Assembly (NCBI RefSeq): GCF_001618005.1
Contig: NZ_LQXA01000029.1
Coordinates: 1 to 37,936, forward strand
Reading direction: 5' to 3'
Origin: Clavibacter tessellarius
GTDB lineage: Bacteria; Actinomycetota; Actinomycetes; Actinomycetales; Microbacteriaceae
Length of the DNA stretch: 37,936 bases
Part shown: positions 23,693-29,982 of the stretch, piece after piece
Position numbering within the stretch: position 1 is the stretch's first letter
Layout: each line of letters begins with the position of its first letter
Translations under genes and position numbers: made by a program
The notes under the pieces: generated by a model
Told to the model about the DNA's origin: nothing
The model's input: the letters and a program-made list of their open reading frames with translations, nothing else
Database searches by the model: none

Positions 23693-24175
23693 GTGCCACG
23701 AAGCGAACAGCAGATCATCCAGAATCTTATCGAGAAATGGATACCACTCGCATTGGAATACGCGGCGGGCGCCCCCGGGGTGTCGACCTTGTATATTTAT
23801 GCGGGCTCAGAGCTCGGCGGCAAATACGCAAACGCCTTCTTTGAACAGCACGGCGACGTCGTCTATCCTGGTCGCCTAGACACACCCCAGAAGAAACCAG
23901 GCATGGTCTTTCAAATGCAGGAGCTGCTGCTTGAGGATCTCAACGAAGCTGAACGAGAGTTCAAGGCCGCCGGCATACCGTGCCCCACGGAATACAGGGT
24001 CACATACGAGCCGGACCCTGGGCGCCTCGACGTACAGCTCTCGCACGAGCTCAAATACGCGAATCACCCGACGAAGATCCTCGAAGAAGGTCCGGAGGAC
24101 TGGCTCGACGGCCGCCTCGAGAAGCGCCTCGGGAAGCTGACGCCAACAGAGCAGCAGCGCCGCGAGTTGCAGTAG
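23693..24175 (+). CDS. immunity protein 2, YezG/DUF600-like
   Basis: This 160-residue paralogue of immunity protein 1 keeps E-Q-Q-I-I-Q-N-L-I-E-K-W-I-P-L-A-L-E-Y-A, Y-A-G-S-E-L-G, A-F-F-E-Q-H-G, C-P-T-E-Y-R-V-T-Y-E-P and L-K-Y-A-N-H-P-T-K-I-L-E-E-G-P-E-D-W-L. I choose GTG at 23693 because AGGAG at 23681-23685 is 7 bases away and its frame carries the conserved N-terminus; the ATG at 23688 opens a different frame. It begins 10 bases after the stop of the start-less toxin cassette, so it should match that alternative tip. It could still be translated from the same long operon transcript. Confidence 0.8.
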   Translation: MPRSEQQIIQNLIEKWIPLALEYAAGAPGVSTLYIYAGSELGGKYANAFFEQHGDVVYPGRLDTPQKKPGMVFQMQELLLEDLNEAEREFKAAGIPCPTEYRVTYEPDPGRLDVQLSHELKYANHPTKILEEGPEDWLDGRLEKRLGKLTPTEQQRRELQ

Positions 24176-24342
24176 GCCGGCCTAGACACCTTCACCATCA
24201 GCAGGCAATTTCGATTCGCGGCCTCGTCCGACTCGGCGAATCACTAGAACTCAACAACTTCATATCCAGACCAGAGGTCCACAACAAGTGCGGGTCTCTT
24301 GAGCTCGAACGAAGATTGGCAGGAGCTCTGACTATCGAATAG
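24176..24342 (+). pseudogene. decayed toxin-tip fragment (third cassette)
   Basis: Read in the frame ending at TAG 24340, the region gives L-G-E-S-L-E-L-N-N-F and then H-N-K-C-G-S-L-E-L-E-R-R-L-A-G-A-L. These align to L-G-G-S-P-K-L-D-N-L and H-N-K-G-R-Y-L-E-M-E-R-K-W-V-T-A-L of the second cassette. The catalytic G-H segment is not in this frame; a neighbouring frame around 24201 reads A-G-N-F, which may be its frameshifted and mutated relic. The fragment ends early, without the C-terminal strands. Confidence 0.55.
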
Positions 24343-24379
24343 ATGTCAGCCGATCCGATCAGTGAGGAAGGTCCAGATA

Positions 24380-24437
24380 TTGAAAGACGAGCAGCAGATC
24401 ATCCGGAACTGATCCACAAGTGGGTCCCGCTCGCCAA
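24380..24437 (+). pseudogene. immunity-gene 5' fragment with frameshift
   Basis: From TTG 24380, preceded by GAGGAAGG, the bases match the start of immunity protein 4 (E-Q-Q-I-I-x-E-L-I-H-K-W-V-P-L-A). One base appears lost in the CCGGAACTG stretch, shifting the frame. At about 24438 the similarity stops and toxin-tip sequence begins. It is a truncated and frameshifted immunity gene. Confidence 0.6.
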
Positions 24438-24574
24438 CCCTGTCCACCGACCCACCAGGACACGTCAGCCTCGACATCCGCGTCGATACCAACCCAGCAA
24501 CAGGACGACCGACACGATTTACCATCCAATACGAAATCAGAGGCGAAGAAGACATTGCCGTCTTTGACCAGTAG
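24438..24574 (+). pseudogene. toxin C-terminal tail fused to the immunity fragment (fourth cassette)
   Basis: In the frame ending TAG 24572-24574 the region reads S-T-D-P-P-G-H-V-S-L-D-I-R-V-D-T, then G-R-P-T-R-F-T-I-Q-Y-E-I, ending V-F-D-Q. This is the extreme C-terminus of the endonuclease domain, matching both longer toxin copies. It has no start and no catalytic core. It directly precedes the ribosome-binding site of the next immunity gene, keeping the normal toxin-end/immunity-start spacing. Confidence 0.7.
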
Positions 24575-24584
24575 GAGATCGCAC

Positions 24585-25082
24585 ATGGCGCAAACAGAAG
24601 CGCAGATCATACGATCACTGATCGAGAAATGGATACCCCTGGGGCTCGAATACGCAGAGGGCGCCGAAGGGGTCACCACTCTGTTCATCCACGCCGGATC
24701 GGAGCTGGGGGCGAAGCGCGCCAATGTATTCTTTGAACAGCACGGCAAAGTACTCTATCCTGGAAAACTCCAAGGGCCAGGAAACAAGCCCGGCATGGTG
24801 CATCAAGTTCAGCAGCTTCTCCTTGAAGACCTACGCGAGGCGGAACGTCAGTTCAAAGAGGCGGGCATAGCGTGCCCCACGGAGTATCGCATCACCTACG
24901 AGCCAGGCCCGGGGCGGCGTGATGTGGAATTGAGTCACGAGCTCAAGTACATCCACCACCCAGTCAAGACCCTCCAACACGGCCCCGAAGATTGGCTCGA
25001 CGGGCGTCTGGAAAAGCACTACGGCAAGCTGATTCCGCCAGAAAGCGAATGGCCAGCCACGAGACCCGCCCGAGAAGATTGA
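24585..25082 (+). CDS. immunity protein 3, YezG/DUF600-like
   Basis: This 165-residue member has E-A-Q-I-I-R-S-L-I-E-K-W-I-P-L-G-L-E-Y-A-E-G, F-I-H-A-G-S-E-L-G, F-F-E-Q-H-G, C-P-T-E-Y-R-I-T-Y-E-P-G-P-G and K-T-L-Q-H-G-P-E-D-W-L-D-G-R-L-E-K. The C-terminus E-W-P-A is shared with immunity protein 1 rather than 2. ATG 24585 has TAGGAG 7 bases upstream, the TAG being the stop of the toxin-tail fragment. Only the 3' end of its original toxin survives, so it is an orphan immunity gene that may protect against toxins of related strains. Confidence 0.8.
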   Translation: MAQTEAQIIRSLIEKWIPLGLEYAEGAEGVTTLFIHAGSELGAKRANVFFEQHGKVLYPGKLQGPGNKPGMVHQVQQLLLEDLREAERQFKEAGIACPTEYRITYEPGPGRRDVELSHELKYIHHPVKTLQHGPEDWLDGRLEKHYGKLIPPESEWPATRPARED

Positions 25083-25209
25083 CCCGCAGCTCGCTCGACT
25101 CGAGATCATCACCAACTCGACATTCGCATCCTGGCAGAGTGACCGGAAGCCCAATGCGACGATAGTCAGATACATTATCAACGGCAAAACGAGAGCCGGT
25201 CGAATCTAG
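25081..25209 (+). pseudogene. toxin C-terminal tail relic (fifth cassette)
   Basis: Between immunity genes 3 and 4 a start-less frame reads D-P-Q-L-A-R-L-E-I-I-T-N-S, then D-R-K-P-N-A-T-I-V-R-Y-I-I-N-G-K, ending TAG 25207-25209. Its layout (D-P at the start, a beta strand, then R-K-P and a final strand with N-G) parallels the end of the toxin tips (D-P-P-G-H-V-S-L-D-I ... G-R-P-T-R-F). The similarity is weak and the call rests on position plus pattern. Confidence 0.45.
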
Positions 25210-25223
25210 CAGCGAGGTCAAGT

Positions 25224-25703
25224 GTGGTAAAAAGCGAACAGCAAATCATACAGGAACTCATCCACAAGTGGGTGCCACTCGCTTTGGAATTCTGTCAAGG
25301 AGCGCCGGGAGTGACGGCGGTCTTTGTCTACGCCGGATCGGAACTCGGATCAATGCACGCAAACGCGTTCTTCGAGCAATCCGGTGCAGTCATATATCCA
25401 AATGACCTGAAAGGAGCAACCCGAGAATCCGACGTCTTCGAGCTCCAAGACCTTTTGATGCAGGATCTACTCGATGCGGAAAGAGATTTCAGGGAAGCTG
25501 TATTGCCGTGCCCGACGGAGTACCGAATCACCTACGAACCAGGCCCCGGTCGCTTGGATATGCAGCTGAGCCACGAAATCAAGTATGCCAACCACCCGAC
25601 GAAGATTCTGGAAGACGGGCCCGAGGACTGGCTCGAGGGGCGCCTCGAGAAGCACTTCGGAAAGCTGATGCCCACGGAAGAGCAACGACGCGAATGGCAG
25701 TAG
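25224..25703 (+). CDS. immunity protein 4, YezG/DUF600-like
   Basis: This 159-residue member has E-Q-Q-I-I-Q-E-L-I-H-K-W-V-P-L-A-L-E-F, V-Y-A-G-S-E-L-G, A-F-F-E-Q-S-G, C-P-T-E-Y-R-I-T-Y-E-P-G-P-G and K-Y-A-N-H-P-T-K-I-L-E-D-G-P-E-D-W-L. The C-terminus P-T-E-E-Q-R-R-E-W-Q resembles immunity protein 2. GTG 25224 follows a GAGG site. It is the last gene of the cassette array, preceded by a toxin-tail relic, and is therefore another orphan. Downstream a small hairpin may end the operon. Confidence 0.8.
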   Translation: MVKSEQQIIQELIHKWVPLALEFCQGAPGVTAVFVYAGSELGSMHANAFFEQSGAVIYPNDLKGATRESDVFELQDLLMQDLLDAERDFREAVLPCPTEYRITYEPGPGRLDMQLSHEIKYANHPTKILEDGPEDWLEGRLEKHFGKLMPTEEQRREWQ

Positions 25704-25727
25704 CTCCTCGTTCGGCCCGGATGAAGA

Positions 25728-25747
25728 GCCGCCACAGAAGCGGTGGC
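25728..25747 (+). terminator. weak hairpin at the end of the toxin/immunity array
   Basis: GCCGCC at 25728-25733 pairs with GGTGGC at 25742-25747 (one G-U pair) across an 8-base loop, 25 bases after the last immunity stop. No T-run follows. It is plausible as the operon terminator but not strong. Confidence 0.35.
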
Positions 25748-25867
25748 ATGGCATCGGCACCGCAGGAGCAAGAGGACTCGCCTGTCCGGATCGTTCCCGA
25801 CGCGCGATGTTCGAGGCCTGACGGCTCCGTCGCTAGACGATCATGCGGGGCCGAGCACGCCGCGGTG

Positions 25868-26377
25868 TTACCACCCCAGCGTGCCCGGCGCCCCCTTGAA
25901 CGGCCCGACCACGCGCGGCGTGATCCAGCCGCCGTAGAAGTCGCCTTCCTGCGCCTCGACCACGACACCGTCGACCGTGATGCGGTCCATCGCCGAGGGG
26001 TAGACGGCGACCATGTCGGCGAGCACCTCGAAGCCGCGCGTGGGCGACGGGTACCACCAGGCCGAGCGCTCGGCCGTGACGGATCCGGCGGCGAGCGAGA
26101 GGTACGACGCCTCGCCCTTGTACTCGCACCACGAGCGGCCCGCGGCGGAGGAGAGCACGCCGGCCGCGAAGTCGGCGGAGGGGATGTAGTAGACCGGCGG
26201 GTGGCTCGTCTCGAGCACGCGGACGGCGGCGCGGGAGTCGGCGACGACCTGACCACCGAGCTCGATCACCACGTGCTCGCCGCTCGGATCGACGCGCGGC
26301 GGACGCGGGTAGTCCCACACGGACTCCTGCCCCTCGCCGGGGATCTCGCGGGGACGACGGGCCGGGGGGATGCGCAT
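25868..26377 (-). CDS. DUF427-family protein
   Basis: This 169-residue soluble protein shows the DUF427 pattern: S-V-W-D-Y-P-R-P-P at the start, S-H-P-P-V-Y-Y-I-P in the centre, W-C-E-Y-K-G-E-A-S-Y, A-W-W-Y-P and Y-P-S-A-M-D toward the end. These Trp/Tyr-rich motifs are characteristic; DUF427 proteins form small beta-barrel folds of unestablished function. The ATG at 26377 is chosen because it gives the conventional length, though no strong ribosome-binding site precedes it. It is transcribed toward the toxin array and marks the return to high-GC chromosomal sequence. Its stop is 164 bases from the last immunity gene. Confidence 0.8.
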   Translation of the reverse strand: MRIPPARRPREIPGEGQESVWDYPRPPRVDPSGEHVVIELGGQVVADSRAAVRVLETSHPPVYYIPSADFAAGVLSSAAGRSWCEYKGEASYLSLAAGSVTAERSAWWYPSPTRGFEVLADMVAVYPSAMDRITVDGVVVEAQEGDFYGGWITPRVVGPFKGAPGTLGW

Positions 26378-26512
26378 GCGCCGACGGTACCGCGGGCTCC
26401 TGAGCGCCCCGGATCCCGCGGAAGCAGGGGCCCGGCGCCCCCGTCCAGTAAAGGCGCATCCACTAAACGTTTTTGCACGAATGGTCCTCAGGGTGCTTGA
26501 CTGGGGCACGTC

Positions 26513-26528
26513 CACCCGCATTCGGGTG
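26513..26528 (+). promoter_or_regulatory. promoter-proximal hairpin before the GlsB-like gene
   Basis: CACCCG and CGGGTG form a perfect 6-bp stem with a CATT loop 34 bases before the ATG. TTGACT at 26497-26502 just upstream is a -35 candidate, and the sequence around 26469-26495 (GTTTT then GGGTG) loosely resembles an alternative-sigma promoter. The gene family is often stress-induced, but the sigma assignment is uncertain. Confidence 0.3.
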
Positions 26529-26562
26529 TCACACAGCACGTCATCTTTGAGGAGTAACGCAC

Positions 26563-26823
26563 ATGGGCATCATCGGTTTTCTGGTTCTGGGTCTGATCGC
26601 CGGAGCGCTCGCCAAGCTGATCCTCCCGGGCAAGCAGGGTGGCGGAATCATCGTCACGCTGATCCTGGGCGTCGTCGGGGCCTTCCTCGGTGGCTTCATC
26701 GGCAGCGCCCTGTTCAACAAGGGCGTCGACAGCTTCGACCTGGGCTCGCTCGCGCTCGCCATCGTCGGCGCGATCATCGTCCTGCTGGTCTACGGCGCGA
26801 TCACCGGCCGCAAGAAGGCCTAG
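26563..26823 (+). CDS. GlsB/YeaQ/YmgE-family small membrane protein
   Basis: This 86-residue protein of three hydrophobic helices has the family pattern G-I-I-G-F-L-V-L-G-L-I-A-G-A-L-A-K at the start, P-G-K-Q-G-G-G centrally, then a G-V-V-G-A-F-L-G-G-F helix and a final helix ending I-T-G-R-K-K. The family (Transgly_assoc) is found in membranes of many bacteria and is often induced by stress; its molecular role is not settled. ATG 26563 has GAGGAG 8 bases upstream. Confidence 0.88.
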   Translation: MGIIGFLVLGLIAGALAKLILPGKQGGGIIVTLILGVVGAFLGGFIGSALFNKGVDSFDLGSLALAIVGAIIVLLVYGAITGRKKA

Positions 26824-26933
26824 CCCTTCCCGCAGCTCGCGGAGCCCTCGTCGCCCATCCGGACCGGATCGGCGGCGGGGGCTCTCGTCATGTCGGGCTC
26901 CTGAGCCGGGCGGGTCGCGCGTCGGCCCGTGCC

Positions 26934-26939
26934 TACGAT
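26934..26939 (+). promoter_or_regulatory. -10 box TACGAT, leaderless start
   Basis: TACGAT ends exactly 6 bases before the ATG at 26946 of the next membrane-protein gene; no ribosome-binding site is visible. Confidence 0.5.
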
Positions 26940-26945
26940 GACCGC

Positions 26946-27596
26946 ATGCCCGCCGCCGCCGCTCATTCCTCCCCCTCCCGCTCCCGCACCGCCGCCGTCC
27001 TCGTCGCGGTCGCGCTCCCGCCGCTCGCCCTCGCCGCCGCCGGGCTCAGCCACCCGAGCCAGCTGACCGACGCGACCGCCATGCACTGGCGCGACATGCA
27101 CATCGCGCTCCTGCCCGTCTTCCCGCTGCTCGCGATCGCGCCGATCCTCCTCGCGCGCCGCCACGACCGCCGCCTCGGGATCCTCGCGGTCGTCCTCGGC
27201 TTCGCCTACGCCGTCTGCTACCAGGCGCTCGACATCCTCGCCGGCATCGCGGCCGGCGCCCTGAAGCTCGAGGGCGGCCAGGGCGTGACCACCATGTACG
27301 CGCTCGCCGACGGCATCGTCGTGACGGGCGTCTGGTCGTACGTCGCCGCGACCGTGCTCGCGAGCGCGCTCGTGATCCGGCACGCGGGCCTCCCGGCGCT
27401 CCCGGGCTCCGTGATCGCGGTGGTCGCGGCCGTCTCGTTCGTCGACAGCCACATCTTCTTCCCGCGCGGGGTGATCACCATGCTCGGCCTCGCCATCGGC
27501 TGGACCTGGCTCGCGCTCGCCTCGTGCGGACCCGCCCGTCGCGGCCCCGGTCGCCCGGGGGCTCCCGCGACGGACCGCGCGGAGGCGGCGGCATAG
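26946..27596 (+). CDS. uncharacterised polytopic membrane protein
   Basis: This 216-residue protein has about six hydrophobic segments. Notable are the polar turn W-R-D-M-H-I-A-L-L-P-V-F-P-L-L between helices 1 and 2, with a membrane-border His, and a late F-V-D-S-H-I-F-F-P segment. The C-terminal 30 residues are Pro/Arg/Ala-rich and cytoplasmic-looking. I do not recognise the family. It starts leaderless (ATG 6 bases after TACGAT). Its stop codon TAG is itself part of the -10 box of the serine dehydratase gene 9 bases downstream. Confidence 0.65.
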   Translation: MPAAAAHSSPSRSRTAAVLVAVALPPLALAAAGLSHPSQLTDATAMHWRDMHIALLPVFPLLAIAPILLARRHDRRLGILAVVLGFAYAVCYQALDILAGIAAGALKLEGGQGVTTMYALADGIVVTGVWSYVAATVLASALVIRHAGLPALPGSVIAVVAAVSFVDSHIFFPRGVITMLGLAIGWTWLALASCGPARRGPGRPGAPATDRAEAAA

Positions 27597-27599
27597 TCT
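27594..27599 (+). promoter_or_regulatory. -10 box TAGTCT overlapping the previous stop codon, leaderless start for sdaA
   Basis: TAGTCT shares its first three bases with the stop of the upstream gene and ends exactly 6 bases before ATG 27606, predicting an independent leaderless transcript. Confidence 0.45.
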
Positions 27600-27605
27600 G
27601 GCGGG

Positions 27606-28973
27606 ATGACAGCGTACGTCTCGGCACTCGACCTCTTCTCCATCGGGATCGGGCCGTCGAGCTCGCACACCGTCGGCCCCATGCGCGCGGCCCTGCTCTT
27701 CGCCGAGGAGTGCCGGGCGTCGCCGCGGTTCACGGAGATCGCGCGCGTCACGGTGCGGCTGTACGGCTCGCTCGGCGCGACCGGGCTCGGCCACGGCACG
27801 CCCGACGCGGTCGTCGCCGGGCTCGCGGGCCTGGCGCCCGAGACGTGCGACCCGGACGAGGTGCGCGGGCGCTGGTCGGGGCTCGGCGAGGGCGTCGACG
27901 TGCCGCTCGCGGGGATCCACCCCGTGCGCATGGTCGGCCGCGACCTCACCTTCGAGCCGTTCACGCGCCTCCCCCGCCACCCCAACGCGATGCACCTCGC
28001 CGCGCTCGACGCCGACGGCGGCACGGTGCTCGAGAGCACGTGGTTCTCGGTCGGCGGCGGCTTCGTGCTGCGCGAGGACCAGGCGCCCTCCGCGGTGCTG
28101 CCCACCGGGCTCCCCCACTCCTTCTCCAACGCCGACGAGCTCATCGCCCTCGCCGAGTCGACCGGCCGCTCCATCGCCGACGTCGCGCGCGACACCGAGG
28201 AGTCGATCCACGGATCCCGCCGGGCCGTCGCGGGGCTCGACGCGATCTGGGACGCCATGGCCGCGTGCGTCTCCGCAGGGCTCGACGGCCAGGGCACGCT
28301 GCCCGGCGGCCTCAACGTGCGGCGCCGGGCAGCGCGGGTCGCCTCGCAGCTCGCGACCATCGACGCCGAGGGCGCGCGCGACACCAGCCACGAGTGGCTG
28401 CACGCGTTCGCGCTCGCGGTGAACGAGGAGAACGCGTCGGGCGGCCGCGTGGTCACGGCGCCGACGAACGGCGCGGCCGGGATCATCCCCGCGGTCGGCT
28501 CCTACTACCTCCGGTTCGTGCCCGGCGCCGACCGCGACGGGATCCGCGACTTCCTGCTCACCGCCACCGCGATCGGCTCGCTCGTGAAGGCGAACGCGTC
28601 CATCTCGGGCGCGGAGGCCGGCTGCCAGGGCGAGGTCGGCACGGCGTGCGCGATGGCGGCCGGCGCCCTCTGCGCGGTGCTCGGCGGATCCCCGCGGCAG
28701 GTCGAGAACGCCGCCGAGATCGCGATGGAGCACCACCTCGGCCTCACCTGCGATCCGGTGGGCGGGCTCGTGCAGATCCCCTGCATAGAGCGGAACGCGA
28801 TCGCCGCGTCGACCGCCGTGAACGCCGCGCGCATGGCGCTGCACGGCGACGGCACGCACCTCGTCTCGCTCGACACCGTGATCGAGACCATGCGGCAGAC
28901 GGGCCTCGACATGTCCACCAAGTACAAGGAGACGTCCACGGGCGGCCTCGCGGTGAACGTCATCGAGTGCTGA
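27606..28973 (+). CDS. sdaA: L-serine ammonia-lyase (dehydratase), one-chain iron-sulfur type
   Basis: This 455-residue protein has the beta domain first ([10 protein letters not shown] at the N-terminus, the serine-binding signature) fused to the alpha catalytic domain. Three cysteines, C340, C382 and C393, have spacings of 42 and 11, matching the 4Fe-4S ligands known in the Legionella enzyme; C348 is an extra nearby cysteine. It deaminates L-serine to pyruvate and ammonia in the cytoplasm using an oxygen-labile 4Fe-4S cluster. Other conserved segments are [10 protein letters not shown] and G-C-Q-G-E-V-G. It is full length and appears to be a single-gene leaderless transcript. Confidence 0.94.
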   Translation: MTAYVSALDLFSIGIGPSSSHTVGPMRAALLFAEECRASPRFTEIARVTVRLYGSLGATGLGHGTPDAVVAGLAGLAPETCDPDEVRGRWSGLGEGVDVPLAGIHPVRMVGRDLTFEPFTRLPRHPNAMHLAALDADGGTVLESTWFSVGGGFVLREDQAPSAVLPTGLPHSFSNADELIALAESTGRSIADVARDTEESIHGSRRAVAGLDAIWDAMAACVSAGLDGQGTLPGGLNVRRRAARVASQLATIDAEGARDTSHEWLHAFALAVNEENASGGRVVTAPTNGAAGIIPAVGSYYLRFVPGADRDGIRDFLLTATAIGSLVKANASISGAEAGCQGEVGTACAMAAGALCAVLGGSPRQVENAAEIAMEHHLGLTCDPVGGLVQIPCIERNAIAASTAVNAARMALHGDGTHLVSLDTVIETMRQTGLDMSTKYKETSTGGLAVNVIEC

Positions 28974-29010
28974 GGGCGGCGGGCGCGCCCCGCCGTGACA
29001 GGCTGTCCGC

Positions 29011-29364
29011 ATGGGCGCTCCCGCACTGCTCCTCGCCGTCGCGGCGCTGCTCATCCTCGGCACCACGCAGGTCGCCGCGTGGGGCGGCCTCAAGCGCAAC
29101 GGCTGGATCGGGATCCGCACGCGCCCCCTCATGGCGAGCGACGAGGCCTGGCGCGCCGGCCACCGCGCGGCCCTGCCCGCCCTCCGCGGCACCTGCATCC
29201 CCGTCGCGATCGGCGGCGTGATCGGCGCGGCCGCGAGCGGCGTGGGGATGAACAGCGTCGCGACCTGGGGCGCGCTGCTGCTCGTCGCGGGGATCGCGTG
29301 GGGCACCTTCCGCGCGGGGCGCGCGGCGAAGGCCGTCACTCGGACGCGCGATCCCGGACGCTGA
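29011..29364 (+). CDS. SdpI-family membrane protein
   Basis: This 117-residue protein has an N-terminal helix, then the conserved loop K-R-N-G-W-I-G-I-R-T-R-P-L-M-A-S-D-E-A-W with a following G-H-R-A-A, diagnostic of the SdpI C-terminal region, and two more hydrophobic helices. SdpI of Bacillus is the immunity protein against the SDP toxin, but most actinobacterial members have no toxin partner and unknown roles; none is visible here. The ATG lies 6 bases after CAGGCT, a possible weak -10 box. The gene ends in a strong hairpin shared with the convergent secreted-protein gene. Confidence 0.8.
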   Translation: MGAPALLLAVAALLILGTTQVAAWGGLKRNGWIGIRTRPLMASDEAWRAGHRAALPALRGTCIPVAIGGVIGAAASGVGMNSVATWGALLLVAGIAWGTFRAGRAAKAVTRTRDPGR

Positions 29365-29365
29365 A

Positions 29366-29392
29366 CGGCCCCGCCCACGTGGGACGGGGCCG
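29366..29392. terminator. bidirectional terminator between convergent genes
   Basis: CGGCCCCG (29366-29373) pairs with CGGGGCCG (29385-29392), and the interior CCCACGTGGG is itself a palindrome, with a single unpaired A at 29384. It lies one base after the SdpI-like stop and 17 bases beyond the stop of the opposite-strand secreted-protein gene. Confidence 0.8.
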
Positions 29393-29409
29393 CCCGGCTC
29401 ACCTCGGGA

Positions 29410-29844
29410 TCAGCGGTGCCACCAGGAGAAGCCGCCTGTCCTCACGGGGTGGATCTTGTCGAAGGGCGACGTGTACTTGTAGATGGCGTTGACGTCGAGT
29501 TGCGGGCAGGGGTCGGTCCCGGTGTCGCTGCGCTGCCCGAACTCCTCGCACGTCATCATGTCGAACCTCTGCTCCGCCGAGGAGCCCTGCCACGCGTAGC
29601 CGTAGTACTGGAACATGAACTTCAACTTCTGGTGGCAGGTGTCCGGGCCGCCCTTGTAGACCTTGACGATGAGGCCCGACCCGATCTCCCCGTCGGACTG
29701 CGACGAGTTCCAGGTGCCGCACACGCGGTAGTTGGACTGCGCCTGGGCAGCCGGTGCGGGGCCGGCCGCGAGGCCTGCCGAGACGAGGGCGAAGGCGGCG
29801 AGGCCGCCGGCGAGGAGGCGCGGGAGGGCGCGGGGGAGCTTCAT
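29410..29844 (-). CDS. small secreted protein with four cysteines, unknown function
   Basis: The precursor has 144 residues. A basic start, a hydrophobic core and A-Q-A-Q-S give a clear signal peptide cleaved near residue 36. The mature part, about 108 residues, is rich in Tyr, Trp, Gly and Lys and has cysteines in R-V-C-G-T-W, D-T-C-H, M-T-C-E and D-P-C-P, compatible with two disulphides. Its end F-S-W-W-H-R is unusual. No enzyme motif is seen. Small secreted cysteine-containing proteins of plant-associated actinobacteria are sometimes effectors or inhibitors, but nothing here proves that. The ATG at 29844 gives the best signal peptide. Confidence 0.7.
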   Translation of the reverse strand: MKLPRALPRLLAGGLAAFALVSAGLAAGPAPAAQAQSNYRVCGTWNSSQSDGEIGSGLIVKVYKGGPDTCHQKLKFMFQYYGYAWQGSSAEQRFDMMTCEEFGQRSDTGTDPCPQLDVNAIYKYTSPFDKIHPVRTGGFSWWHR

Positions 29845-29982
29845 GGATCATCCGTCCTGTCGGGGAACCACGGGACCGTGGCTCTCGGAGCATAGGGCCG
29901 AGCCGCACGCGCACCAGGGAACGTTCCCCATGACCGGACATGGGCGAGCGTCACGGGCGGATGCGCGGGGTCGGCGACGCCC

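Noticed and set aside
17800-25867. mobile element or integrase carrying the toxin array
   Set aside because: No transposase, integrase, tRNA-end or flanking repeat was found around the array; local recombination explains the structure without one.
29011-29364. SdpI-like protein as immunity partner of the neighbouring secreted protein at 29410
   Set aside because: The two genes are convergent with a strong terminator between them, and the secreted protein has no resemblance to the SDP toxin precursor. Association is not supported.
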